DNA of 64,000 nucleotides from Lingula anatina (taxonomy: Eukaryota; Brachiopoda; Lingulata; Lingulida; Lingulidae). The stretch is from assembly GCF_001039355.2 (NCBI RefSeq), contig NW_019775547.1, positions 777,637 through 841,636 of the forward strand. The letters are read 5' to 3'. Positions within the stretch are counted from its first letter, which is position 1. Each line of letters opens with the position of its first letter. A program made the position numbers and the translations under genes. Positions 13,418 through 25,600 of this stretch are shown in pieces. The notes under the pieces are model-generated. The model did no database searches. It was not told the DNA's origin and was given only the letters and a program-made list of their open reading frames with translations.

Positions 13418-14165
13418 TTATTGCCATGATTTGGCACATTCTTCATCTCTTTTCCTTTCTTTTTCAATCCATTCTTGTCTATGCTTTTCTCGGGCTTCCT
13501 TGTCACTATAAAGCTCAGCTTTTCTTTGATTAATTTCCTTAAGCCTCGCTTTCTGAATAGAAAGATAAAACTCAACATCAAATAGTGAACAAACATGATA
13601 ATCATCATACTCAAATACATTCTATAGTAAACAAACATTATAATCATTATACTCAAATACATTCTACCTAGCTGATACAAACAAGGCAGTTAAGCTGTCA
13701 AATGTACAGACAAAATTTTAAAAAGGAGGTAATAAAGATGCAGACAACTGGTCATTTTGTCAATTTTGATGCAATAATAAATAATGCTTATATTGGCACA
13801 GTCAATCAAAACTTAATTTTAATCATGCACAACAGGTAACCTGGACACCAAGAATATATTTTCTGGACCATGTGAGTTCAAATTAACATAATGAAAATCT
13901 CAATATGTGAAAAATGATGACAGTGCATAAAATAATGTTACAAAATGCTTAATGGCATAAAAACCAATACTACTACTTATGTGGAAATACAAAAAATGTT
14001 ACTTTTACAGAGCTGCAGGTGGATGGGAGTGAAAAGTTACATGTTGTAAATGACACGTGTTTGAAAATTTAAAAAAGAAAACAACAAAAATATTCTAATA
14101 AAGCTGCTATTCAAACTTTTAATCTAGCTGTATTAACAAAATATGAACAAGAGTGCTTTATTTTT

Positions 14166-14197
<32 letters not shown>

Positions 14198-16556
14198 TGT
14201 CAAAAAACTACAATTTATAACAAAATCATGGGGAAGAGTAAAAGGTCGAAATCCAAATTTGTGAAGTGCAGTTCATGGCAAAAAGGTTAGGGGTCAAATT
14301 CAAGGCCACAGGAAGACCAGTGTTCCTGAAAAAACGTCAGACAGCCGGACAAATCTGGTATAAATTGAAAATGTCTGATGTATAATGTCAACATGTCAGT
14401 CACAATGTCCATACTATTGTATGACAGAGCATTTAAAATAACAAGTCCTGGCCCAGTTGTCAGTGCTTTTTGCCACTGCATGACAAGCTCCAGCGCAAAA
14501 AAAGTTGGTCATGAATTGATACTTTTAAAATATCTTTTGCCCTAACTAGCATTTTCTAGCCTCCTTGCGAAATTCTGGGATTTCATACATTGTTTGTACA
14601 ACTTTTTATTAATTTAAAGCAAACGCATAGTCTACTGGAACTTACTTTATTGATTTGATCTGATATAGAATATCCACGCTTGGACTCTGAATTGGATTCT
14701 CCCAAACAACTCAAACGTATAGTAAAACTAGAGATCAGAGAGGCGATACTGCCTCTGGATATTGTACCACCAGCTGGAGTAAGGGCATTCGAATGGAACC
14801 CCCCCCCCAAAAAAAAAGGGGACACCACCACCAGTCTTGTGCTTGACAAGCTCTATAAAATGCAATCAACAAAAGTTCCAAAAAATATGCAAAAAAAAAT
14901 ATGACTAAAAATGGTACAATCAAGCAGATTTTGGAATTGACCTATATTTTCTTTTTGGTTTTCCTTGAAATGTGTTGTCAGGGTTGCATCAAGTTCAATA
15001 GTAACCATGGGTATTTCTTTGCCAATTTTGGAGATTTAAAGGCCAGACAACATGCAAAAAGCAGTTCATCATAAAAAGTAGGTCAAAGGTGAAATTCAAG
15101 GTCACAGTTAGATAGCCAGGGTATTCAAGTTCAACAGCAACTTTGGGTGTACCTCTGCAGGCTTTTGAGATATAAGGGATAGAAAATTTGCAAAAATCAG
15201 TTCATGGTGTAAATTAGGTCAAAGGTTAATTTCAGGGTCACAGTAAGATTGCCAGTATATGACTTCCTATTCATGTTCAATAGTAACTACTGGTGTATCT
15301 TTGCCAGTTTTTGAGATATAAAGATCGGAAAATTTGCAAAGTGCAGTTTATGCTGAAAAGTAGGTCAAAGGTCAATTTTAAGGTCACAGTGGAATTGACT
15401 TCCTATTCAACTTCAATAGTAACTATGGACCTATCTCTGCCAGTTTCCTACAAAAAAATAATTAAAGGGATAATAACTCTTCGTATGAGATCTATATTTC
15501 ACAATAAAAACCTTGTGAATAACTCATAGAAATATAATTTATTCTGTTTTACCACAAAAACAGCAGTTATAGCTTTTATTCTGATATCTGAACTTGTCTT
15601 TAGACCACGTGACCTCCATTGATGGCTATACTCTGTTAAAATCTCTTAAGAGATTTTAACAAAAAACCAAACTTTTTAGAAAAAAACCAGGGACTAACTT
15701 TGAATGTAAAAATGGAATTATTAACCATTGGTAAGTATGGGAAAATTATTGTTTACTCCAGGAAAATTCATTTTTTGGCCGAAACAAAGAGTTATTATTG
15801 CTTTAATTGAAATAAAGAAAAGGTCACTTTGGTTGAAATTCTTGAAATGGGAGGTGCTCAGAAGTTCCAGATGTTCAAATTTTATGAAATAATGTCATTT
15901 TTGACCAAAGTTGTCTGCCTCGCCAAGCCTTATGTTTTATTTTCCAGGAGTTCAAAATTTATTACACATTACCGTATTGCACATTTTGCTTTCACCACCA
16001 CAATGTACTTTTCAATACAGCATAACTCGAAAACCGTATGGAAATAAAAAAAACAGAGACCACCTTCAGTATTGGGCTTGACATGCTCTACAAAATCCAA
16101 AAATAATAGGTCTCTAGCACTAACGGTTCCCAAATTAGAGACAGTTTTCAGTTTCGGTATCTTATGGCTGCTACTCCTGTGAAAATGCACTGACTTGTAA
16201 CTGTGCTGCTATTTTGATTGACAGTTCTGCACAGGGCCCTAGCCTCAGGATCAGACCAGGATATGCCTGGGAAGATTATTTTTGCCATATTCAAGACTCA
16301 TGCTTATTGTATGACTTTCATTTCATGAAGTACAGTAAATGTTAGCACATATTACCTGCGTGTAGTGGTACGCACACTCCTTTAAATCCATTAAAAAATC
16401 TCTACATTCTTTTTCCCCACGGCTTAGACCAACATTATCCAAACATTCTAAGTAATCTGCTTCTAAGAACCTGCACCTATTCTGCATAGATTGCTTTTGC
16501 TGCACAAGGCCTCCAATTGGCAATAAGCGTTTGATGTTCAAACCAGGTGGTTTCAT
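13418..16556 (-). CDS. NDUFS5: Twin-CX9C mitochondrial complex I subunit, NDUFS5-like
   Basis: Two coding exons: 16356-16556 (ATG) and 13418-13552 (stop TAA), 111 residues, joined in phase 0 by a 2.8 kb GT-AG intron. The first exon has two CX9C pairs separated by 12 residues (CRFLEADYLEC, then CRDFLMDLKEC), with GLSRGEKEC between them, matching the human NDUFS5 spacing. NDUFS5 (15 kDa, IP-5) is an accessory subunit of complex I on the intermembrane-space side; the CHCH fold is oxidised by the MIA40 pathway. The C-terminal exon is highly charged, with EKHRQEWIEKERKR, and differs from the vertebrate tail. The exon extends upstream to an acceptor at 16582, so a 5' UTR exon or a longer N-terminus is possible; ATG 16556 is the first in-frame Met. 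The intron is filled with interspersed repeats. Confidence 0.8.
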
Positions 16557-17665
16557 GATTAACTCATCTGTCCAAAGATCTTCTGTAATACAAAAGAACA
16601 CAAATACCACTGTAACAGTTATACACAATAAGAAAAAACATTTTAAAGAAAGGCAGCTGTGAGTATGTTTTTTTATGTAGTCCGACAGAGTACTTTTTTA
16701 ACATTCGATTCTCGGAAACTACAGTTCCGAACAATAGCTCAATGCGGTGTAATTGACGATTATGCAAAACAACTCATTTGAACGTGACTGCATGAACCAC
16801 CACTGTCTTTCCTTAAATATTAAACGTTCTCATCATCAATTACTGTTGAATAGCGTATTCTGCTTCAAAGTCTCAGATGCATGCGTACTATTACATAATT
16901 ACAAAACTATGAAAATGTGTATTCAATTTCAGTCACTGTTGTAAAATCATTGTAAATATGCAAACTTCAGTTCATGGTGAAAATTAGGTCAAAAGATCAA
17001 TTTCAAGGTCACAGATTGCCAGTATACAACTTCCTATTCAAGTTCAATAGTAGCTATGGTCGTATCTTTGCCAGTTTTTGAGATATATTAAAGATCAGAA
17101 AATTTGCAAAGTGCAGTTTATCATGAAAGTAGGTCAAAGGTCAATTTCAAGGTTGCAGTTAGATTATAAGTATATGACTTCCTATTCAACTTCGATAGTA
17201 ACTATGGACCGATCTCTGCCATTTTTGGAGATAAAAAGGAAGGAAAATTTGCAATGTTCATTTCATGATAAAAAGGTCAAAGGTTAGTTTTACGGTCACA
17301 CTTAGATTGCCAGTATATGACTTTATATACAAGTTTAATAGTAACTATGGGTGCATCTCAGCCAGTCTTGGAGATATAAAGGAAAACTTGCAATTCTGCT
17401 TCAAAGCAGTTCTTCAAAGCATGTGCGGTTCATGGTGAAAAGTAGGTCAATATATGACTTTCTATTCAAATCTAATAGTAATTATGGGCATATATTTGAA
17501 AGTTTTGAAAGTATAAGCACTGAAAAAGTTGCAAAGTTCAGTTCATGGTGAAAAGTAGGCCAAAGGTCATTTTTAAGGTCACAGATAAATTGCCAGTATA
17601 TGACTTCCTATTCAACTTCAATAGTAACTATGGACCTATCTCTGCCAGTTTTGGAGATATAAGGG
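14220..17665. repeat. Interspersed ~130-180 bp repeat units carrying AGGTCA-AGGTCA words
   Basis: Diverged units recur at about 14220-14330, 15050-15450 and 16960-17660. A typical unit runs: TTTGCAAAGTGCAGTT, GGTCAAAGGTCAATTTC, AAGGTCACAGTTAGATTGCC, AGTATATGACTTCCTATTC, AATAGTAACTATGG, then GCCAGTTTTGGAGATATAA. Short open frames in them are chance. They span the NDUFS5-like intron, its first exon and its upstream flank, so they are interspersed units rather than one array. Confidence 0.8.
15800..16200. repeat. Repeat copy 1 (paired with 17715-18130)
   Basis: Shares long stretches with 17715-18130: ATTGAAATAAAGAAAAGGTCA, TGGGAGGTGCTCAGAAGTT, TGTCTGCCTCGCCAAGCCTTATG, CACCACCACAATGTACTTTT, GGCTGCT-CTCCTGTGAAAATGCAC. 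Matching but broken reading frames suggest a decayed interspersed element. It lies in the NDUFS5-like intron. A third, shorter relative is at about 14820-14880. Confidence 0.7.
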
Positions 17666-17714
17666 ACTTAATGTTATAATTTTGGAGTTACAATAATGTG
17701 CCATAAATTACTTA

Positions 17715-18130
17715 CAGAAGCAATTAATTGAAATAAAGAAAAGGTCATTTTGGCTGAAATTATTGCAATGGGAGGTGCTCAGAAGTTACAGATATTCAAA
17801 TTTCATGAAATAATGTCATTTTTGACCAGAAGTTGTCTGCCTCGCCAAGCCTTATGCTATCTTTTCCAGATATACAAAATTATATGCATTTATGCGTATT
17901 GCACATTTTACTTTCACCACCACAATGTACTTTTTGATATAGCATAACACGTAAACCATATGGAAAACAAAAAAATGAAGACCACCTTCAGTGTTAGGCT
18001 TGACATGCTGTCTATCAAATGCAAAAAACAAGAGGTCTCTAGCAATAATAGTTCTAGAATTAGAGAGTTTTCTGTTTCGGCATCTAATGGCTGCTGCTCC
18101 TGTGAAAATGCACCGATTTACCCCAAACTC
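17715..18130. repeat. Repeat copy 2 (paired with 15800-16200)
   Basis: Second copy of the element at 15800-16200, in the same orientation, upstream of the NDUFS5-like first exon. Substitutions and indels are scattered and no long frame is conserved between copies, which argues against a gene. Confidence 0.7.
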
Positions 18131-18801
18131 AGGGAGATGAAAGATGACGTGAAGGGTAACACCTGCCAAAAATATTATAGGTTAGGTTTGTGTATTTTCT
18201 GAAAATCAGCGCAAATATTTTTTTTTTCATAAAAAATTACCTTTTTTTGAAAATTTTGGCCCGTTTCACCTTCAAATAAAGGTCAAAGGTCAAATCCATG
18301 GGCATATTTGAAATCTCCACATATGACTTTTGATTAGCTGTCTTTAGAAATTTTTCCCATAATTCCTTCGGTATGGTATGGTATGTTTTTGTATTTTTTG
18401 CTTATCAAAGAACATTTAGTCCTGAGATATACACATGCACAATACACGTGCTTGCCGTGTGCCAAATTTGACAGCTACACTGTATGCCCGATACCACTAT
18501 AATGGATGCGCAATGGCTACACGAAAATCAGTTTTTAAAGCAGAATGTTGCTTGTATTGTGGCACTGACCTTCGACTGCAAGATATTTTCAATTCGAACT
18601 TCTAACTCCGCGTCAGGCACTTTAATTGCTTCTTGTCTCGTCTGCACGAGATACCTCAGCACAAGGCGGGAAAGGCAGCTCCAGGTGGCCAAACCTGTGA
18701 CGTAGGAGACTTATGACTGCCAAATATGGATCCAGGCTGACACAGCTGTGACGTGTGACTTCCAAATATGGAAGCGCCCCAGGCAAAATTTTGAAGAGGA
18801 A

Positions 18802-18880
18802 CGCCCCCAGATTGTCGCTGTTCGTCAGAGCTAGTAAAAGCGACTCCATCACAAGGTATATTTAACAAGATAGCTTTTAC
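18802..18880. repeat. ~80 bp contig-end overlap (matches 28578-28656)
   Basis: The last ~80 bases before the N at 18882 are repeated almost perfectly just after the N at 28576, from CGCCCCCAGATTGTCGCTG through ATTTAACAAGATAGC. The simplest reading is that the contig ending at 18881 and the contig starting at 28577 overlap, and the ~9.7 kb between them was placed there by scaffolding. Confidence 0.75.
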
Positions 18881-19223
18881 GNAAACATATTAGCAAAGGA
18901 AATTTCATTATGGGACAAAATGAACAAAATATCAAATTTTGTTTAATAAGGTATCTGCTATGCATGATTTTTAAATCAGCCAAAAGAAAATAAAAATTCA
19001 CCTGAATTGATGATAAATTGGTGCATTTAATATTTGCTTTATTCAATCAGTTATTTCTTATAATCAATGTATTAAAGTTACACCTGTCTTGGGTTAACAA
19101 TTTTAAAAAAACCTCAAGTGCGGCAGTCATTAATCTAGACTACTTTAAACAGGCGAAATGGTTAAATTAAGTGTCTGTTGACACCTTCAACCCCTCTCTA
19201 TCTACTACATCATTATCTCTTAC

Positions 19224-22008
19224 CTGGGTGGTCTTACCACATCCAGTGGCTCCTCTTATTAAAGTCACAGGACTATGATGAATTGTTCTTAATATTTCCT
19301 CCTTGTATGAATGGACAGGTAGTTCTCCTCTCTCTCTCATCATCTGGACAAAAGAAGATTAGATCATTTAAATTTATAAAATCACAATATGCATTTATTC
19401 AGAGTAGCAATGTGCATTGACAATGAAGTGGGTTGCTGTTCATTGAATTTCAGTACATTTATGTTGTACCATTATGTAAAAGTTATATGATTTATAACTG
19501 AAGTCTTCCAAGCCAAGATTTTCCCACAAAAATCTTGTGTTTAACTAATTTTACCGAGTAAATAACATTTATTATTACATTTTTGATGCTCCCTGTGACT
19601 CTGTTACAATTAAGGTAAAAGAAAAAGATCAAAACCTATGCTAAAACACAGGTTTTTCAAATACACCATTCATTCAATTACTCGATTTCTGGATATTTGA
19701 GATTTGTGCTATTTTTATACTGTCACGAAATGGCTGAAAACCGACTCTAAGGGATGATGAATATGATTATTTCTTGCAATATTGATTTAGGCCATGTATC
19801 TGTCAGCTTTTCTTTTAAAAGCTTTAATTGTCCACAGAAAATTCAACAAGTAGCCATTCAAGCACTCAAAATGCGTTCAAAATTCTGACTTGGATTGCTA
19901 TAAAGGTGAATCACATGCTTAGTTATGAGCTTTTACATGGAGAACAAATGGCTCGATCCTGTATCCGTCATAAATGCATGTTACCCATGAATACAAGTTC
20001 CATATGACATGGGTTAAATTAAGGAAAATACAAACAGACAGACAAACCTCCTGGAGACCTTGATCCATTTTCCTCTGCTGCTCCATACCACTCAGTAAAT
20101 CAGATCCTATTTGCTCCATTGTGGCCTATAAAAATGAATGCTTTGCTCATAGACTGTCTATATTTTATGATTGTTTTTAACTACAATTCACAAAGCAAAC
20201 TCTGGTCTTCTAGACAATCTTAAAAGCCTTAAAAAAACACAACTAAATGCTTGTGAAAGAAAACTGTCTCGTAAGAAGAAAACACTCACAAAGGCCAGTG
20301 GACCCTCGTCTATATTACATGCTGTCCATGGGTTCCAGTTCTGCTGAGGGGGAGACCAGGACACTATGCCCTCCATACTCTTCCTGGAGTCTTCAAATTC
20401 CTCTAGTTTCTGGTTCACAATCAGGCTGACAGGCTGGGCGGGATCCTGGGGCTAAAATACGGTCCTATAGAGGTTACTTAAGGACATTGTAACCCTTTAT
20501 TATCAACCAAACACCAAAAATGAGGGTTTTCCTGCATCTTTTTATTTAATAATGCATCTATCTTTGTACTGATTTAAAACAATAAAAAATGCGAAAATAT
20601 AAAATAGTGTGCTTTATATTTCTAATTGCAAAGTACAAGCTTAGGCAACTCAAAACATTAACCATCAATTGAACACCTTTCTATTTGAGGTGTGATAAGA
20701 ATTGGTATGGGGCAGAACTTCATCCCTGAACAAGATTTTATCACAAAACCAATTTATCAGTTTTTATCCCAAAATTGCAATGATGATGTCACCTGTAAGA
20801 TGACATATGTCTAAATGTTAATAAATTTTGTCACTGAACACTGAAGATTTATCTATTACCCAAAACAATGCATGTAAGGCATTAAATAAAGAGTTTGGGG
20901 CAAGGGGTGACAATATCCTTAATACTAAACTTTTATTGTAACTAAAAGTACCTGTCAGCAAACACATTTTTGAGAGTGTGTGTGTGTGTGTGTGTGCGTG
21001 TGCGTGTGTGAGAGAGAATGAGAGAGAGAGAGAGAGAGAGATGATCTCACCTCAGAAACAACCTGGATCTGCAATGCCTCTAACAAAGATGTGAGCTGTT
21101 GTTCAACTTCAGGGGAAATTGCCACATTGTAGGGTGGAATCTTTAAATAATAGCATACATATATATGTATTAGCAGAATTAATTTAAAAATAATAATGAC
21201 ATGTTTCAAAATGTTTACCAATTGCTTTAAGTTACAAATTAAAGTTCTTTACCTTCAAAATCCCTAATATATACCTGATTGGTTAAAAAAATTTTTTCTT
21301 CACACCAGAGATTAGTAATCTTAGGGCTGATTCCAAATGAAACTATCATTCTATGTAGGTAGATCCAGCCCTGAGGAGACTCTTGTTAAATGCAATCAAA
21401 CCAACAGATATACATGAGTACATAAAAACAGAGTATGTTGGAAACCAGAGGAGGCAATTAATCTGCAAATCTGATTGTATTCAGCAAGAGTTTCTGTGGA
21501 GTTGAATTGATCTTTATAAAACAATAGTTTCAATGGGAGTGAGCCCTTAACCATCAGTTATTCAGATGACCATTTTGATTACATGGTCAATCAGTTCAAG
21601 TAGGATTTTAAAAACTTATTCAAGTTTGTCATAATTAACAATGGATAAACTGGAGGAGATGCAAATTACTATCTTGTTGAAACCTTTTCAACATTTGACT
21701 TTGCTTATCATGCACGTGTAAGTAAGTTGTAAACACTGAAAATACTGAAAACATAGCTGGAAATTTTTCATATGTAAAAAAAAAAACATATGACCATAAG
21801 AAAAGAATTATCAAAATGAAGACTGAAAATATTGAAATCAGGCATAATCTTGAAAATGTTCATTCGCGTACCTGGTCCCCCTCCTTCTTCTTGGTCTGTC
21901 CTGTGTAGGGCTCTATCACCTTCAGATGGTACATCTGTCTTACTAGAGACAGGGCACAGGACTTGGAGGCCACCTGCTTGTTAGAGCCATGTTCTCTGCC
22001 ATACAAAT
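19224..22008 (-). CDS. DHX9: DHX9 / RNA helicase A, internal fragment
   Basis: Five exons, right to left: 21872-22008, 21051-21140, 20290-20451, 20048-20125 and 19224-19343, all GT-AG. DHX9 is a nuclear DExH RNA helicase acting in transcription, R-loop resolution and dsRNA handling. The first exon carries the end of dsRBD2 ([19 protein letters not shown]). The third holds the tryptophan-rich segment [13 protein letters not shown] then NIDEGPLAF, which matches the RNA polymerase II-binding transactivation region of human RHA. The last ends in the Walker A motif [10 protein letters not shown]. The piece corresponds to about residues 230-425 of the human protein. dsRBD1, the DEIH box, the helicase core and the RGG tail are absent: the contig is bounded by Ns at 18882 and 22031. 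Identity is firm; placement between NDUFS5 and HINFP is doubtful. Confidence 0.9.
20973..21041. repeat. GT/GA compound microsatellite
   Basis: A (GT)n tract with GC interruptions, followed by (GA)n, in the DHX9 intron directly beside the exon at 21051-21140. On the transcribed minus strand it reads as a pyrimidine/AC tract just after that exon's 5' splice site. Confidence 0.95.
21326..21553. repeat. MITE-like element, family A
   Basis: Inverted ends GGGCTGATTCCAAATGAAAC (left) and GTTTCAATGGGAGTGAGCCC (right). Inside are AGACTCTTGTTAAATGCAATC and the inverse GATTGTATTCAGCAAGAGTT. Related copies are at 37035-37290 and 37716-38203. It lies in a DHX9 intron. No coding capacity. Confidence 0.75.
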
Positions 22009-22031
22009 CTGAAAACACCAAGTCCATATCN

Positions 22032-22599
22032 CGTACGATCATTTTTTTCGAAGTATATATTTACGAAAATAACTCATGAGTAAAAACAGCACCAAAAATG
22101 TCAGCTTTAACTTTTTTAAAACTTCTGATCACGACACCTGCATTAAGTGCGGGGCTGATGTCCCGCCGCATTCGATTTCCGCAATTTCGAGCCTCCAGTC
22201 ATAAGAAAGAGTGGCTACTTGTCTTTTACGCAGAAAAGGCGTAAAACAATAAAGCAGGTGTTGCTCGCTGTTTTTTTACAAAGGTAAGAGGAAAAATGGC
22301 AGTCTAATGAACCGCTATTATTCAATAAAACTTGAAAGGGAGTCCATTTTATGGACTAAGCGAGTTGAATATGGCGGTTCAAGTTTGCCTCAGTCTTCGT
22401 GAGCATGTAAGACCGAAAACTGAGGCAAGGTGAATCAAAGACTAAGAATATACTGTACTATGCAAGTACCCAAAACTCTTGTATGATGAACATTGCTAAA
22501 ACAGGTTATAAAAGGTTGCAAATTAATTCCTGTGATTTAAAGCAATCATAAATAATCATTAGGTAAGTTTATAATGCCAACATATTTCCACAATTTCAG
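22032..22599 (+). promoter_or_regulatory. HINFP promoter and probable non-coding first exon
   Basis: The first coding HINFP exon starts at an acceptor (TTTCAG, ending 22599-22600), so a 5' UTR exon must lie upstream. ACAAAG followed by GTAAGAG near 22283 is a good donor for it. The stretch 22130-22250 is more GC-rich than its surroundings, as expected for a housekeeping promoter. The exact transcription start is not visible. Confidence 0.5.
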
Positions 22600-22602
22600 A
22601 CC

Positions 22603-25600
22603 ATGCCCCCAAAGAAGAAACTAAAACGCCAGATTCAGCCTCCCCATAAGAACGACCCTCTTACTCTCTCCTGTGAGTGGGGCACCTGCGAGGACGTGTT
22701 TGACAACATGGATGACTTTCTCAAGCATGTCCTGGACCATTTGAACCATGAGTTCATAGCGGAGAGATCTCAGGCAGGACAAGGTAGGGGGCAGGCAGTG
22801 GCATACACTCCAGCTCCTATGCATGTTTTCCATTTCAACTGATTATGCTGGAGTCATATGGGAAACTTAATGGATACTATTATCTGGGAAACCCTTCAGA
22901 TAGATGAGAACGGCCTTTTGCTTGGTACTTAAGGGGATGTATAGATTTAGAAGAGTTAATTATGAAGATAATTATTCTTCACTTGATGTGCAAAATTGGA
23001 GATTTAGCTTACATATTTTTTCTACATTGTTCATTCAAATGTGAAAATTAGCCATTTTACATTGATTTCTTGAAGTGTGAGTCTACCACCCACTAGGAGA
23101 AAGGGGCAAGAGTGAGGCTTTGTTTCAGAGAGGGACTCTCTTCTAAAACCTCTTTATCATATTTCCAGCACCAGTCCTTGGATGTGTACAAACCCGGTAA
23201 GTGCAAATGGCTAGAGCGAGGCTATGTTGTGGAGAAAGACTTCTAAAAAACCTCTTTATCATATTTCCAGCACCAGTCCTTGGATGTGTACAAACCCGGT
23301 AAGTGCAAATGGCTAGAGCGAGGCTATGTTGTGGAGAAAGACTTCTAAAAAACTTTTTATCATATTTCCAGCACCAGTCCTCGATGTGTACAAACCCAGC
23401 AAGTGCAAGTGGCGAGAGTGTGGCTATTTGGCGGAGAGGGACCACTTTGATTACCTTCGCCATACCTACTTCCACTGCTTCCATGTGAAGATCAAGTGTT
23501 TTGGGATGACCATGCTTCTGCAGAGTGAGAGCAAGCAGGGATGCATGCTGGATTCTGCGACCAGAAACATGATTCCTGAGCTGCCAGAGAGGCTGCAGTG
23601 TGGGTGGAAAGAGTGTGAGGTGAGACTGTGGGACAAAACTGGAGGGTCCGAGTAATAGAGCCTGTCACCTATTAGATCTGTACAGGTTAGGGTTAGCATG
23701 ATGTAAGTGTGGGCAGAAAGAATGTGAGGTGAGACTGTGGGACAAAATTGATGTTCCCAGCAGTAGAGTCTGTCACCCATTAGATTCGTACAGATTAGGG
23801 TCAGCATGATGTAAGGGGGTCCGAATCTAGAAGAGTGCTTACTACCTTATATAATTATTACCTGTAAATGTCAATGACAGCTGGGCTCTCCTTTATAATT
23901 GACTCTGTTACATGGGTCTTCCAAATTATTTTAGTCAACAGAATCGCCCTAGTAACTTTTATCCAAGAGAAATCAGTGGCAGTTCTTATTGCCTGTTTTA
24001 TGAGGAGTAAAAATGTTTCACCTTCATGTCTTACACCTTCATGTAACCACATATATTGATTTCTCCCACTTTTATCAAATTCACAGGAAATATCTGATAA
24101 CCCAGAGTACTTCTACCGCCATGTTGCCTTCCATGCAGAGGATTATCCTGAGGGCAATAATGTGCCTGGTGGATGCAGGTGTGAGTGGGAAGGTGAGTTT
24201 CCCTACCCCCACCTCTTTCTTTCTGTCCCTCTATCATTTGTCATTTTCACCAAAATTTTACAATTTAAAGATTCATTTTTTTTCTTGTGGGAAATTTGAA
24301 GGTGACATTGTTAGAGGCTGACATAAACTGTCCTCAGCATTTCTTAAGAACTTTCCCAGCCATGGTGAGTCTGGTTGCAGTCAAAGGATGACAGGGTGCC
24401 TTTATTTATTGACAGGTTGTGGACACAGCTATAAAAGTAAACATAAGCTAAAGGAGCACCTGCGCAGTCACACCCAGCAGAAAGTGGTGGCTTGTCCGAC
24501 CTGTGGCGGACTTTTCTCAAATCGAACAAAATTCTTTGACCATGTCAAGAGACAATCTCAGGCAGATCGTAAGTGAAAATTTATCTTTTAACTTTCCTAA
24601 TTTGCATAGCAAATGGTTTTTCTCTGTATTACCCAGTGTGTTTTTTTATTATTTTTAGGGTCACAAAAATTTTTTTATTGAAAATTACGATCATTTGGCT
24701 CTCCTCACCTTTGCCATTTGTTCAATAGGAAGGATGGGGAGGACTATTAAGTTTTTTTTTAATGCTCCAGGCTTGTAAATATGTAAAATTAAAAGAATCA
24801 GACATTTTGTTTAAGAGAACACTACACTTTGTGTCATAAATTGGTATTCGTTTTTAAACTTAACTGATCTTTCATTTTCAGCTCATTGCTATCAGTGCTC
24901 TCACTGCAACAAGAGGTTCAACACAGAGCGGCTTCTGCGTGATCACATGCGTAACCATGTCAACCATTACAAGTGCCCTCTCTGTGACATGACGTGCCCT
25001 GCACCCTCTGCGCTGAGGAACCACATTCGTTATCGTCACACAAATGAGAAACCATATAAATGCACGGGTTGTGAACGCAAGTTAGTGTTTTCTACAATTT
25101 TCTGATATCATACAACCTTTTTGCTGGAAATTTTTTTTCAAAAGTTTAAACAAATCACCATGATTTAGGCATTAGACTTTTAGTGTAAAAACTTTTCAAA
25201 TGCACATTTTGTAACAGTAGGAAGTAAGTCGACTTTTATATTTGTAATTGGATAAGTACAAGTTACAACACAGGTCCTACAAGAGTGTAATTATAGAGGT
25301 GTAGTGGTTTTAACTGACTTATTCTACTGCTGGTCCAGGGCTCGGCATAAGGCACCGCCCGATTGTCCGGGACAACAAAAAATTCTGATCGGACAAGTAA
25401 ATTTCAAAGTTACCCGCCCGACGGGACAAGTGGTTTAAAAATAAGCTTATACTCTGTAAACAAGAGAAAACTGGTTATGACACATATTAAATGTAACTAA
25501 GAATGAAATAAATTAATTTCACTTAAAAAAGCGTTGAAATTGAACCACAAAGGTTGCGTTATATTACTTGCGTATCCGTGTACTCTACGCATTCTGACGT

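Larger units (their letters stand above)
16583..18881. other. Upstream flank of the NDUFS5-like gene to the contig end
   Basis: Contains the promoter side of the NDUFS5-like gene (16583-16950), then AGGTCA-type units, repeat copy 2 and a unique stretch 18130-18800. A perfect AGGTCAAAGGTCA is at 18280-18292 and an E-box ACACGTGC near 18446. No exon was recognised. The contig stops at the lone N at 18882. Confidence 0.4.

Noticed and set aside
15829-16047. 72-codon ORF with a similar one at 17750-17947
   Set aside because: They belong to a decayed interspersed repeat; the frames diverge by frameshifts between copies.
18484-18868. Short ORFs on both strands near the contig end
   Set aside because: Overlapping frames with local short duplications (CCAAATATGGA) and no family match; no splice structure supporting an exon.
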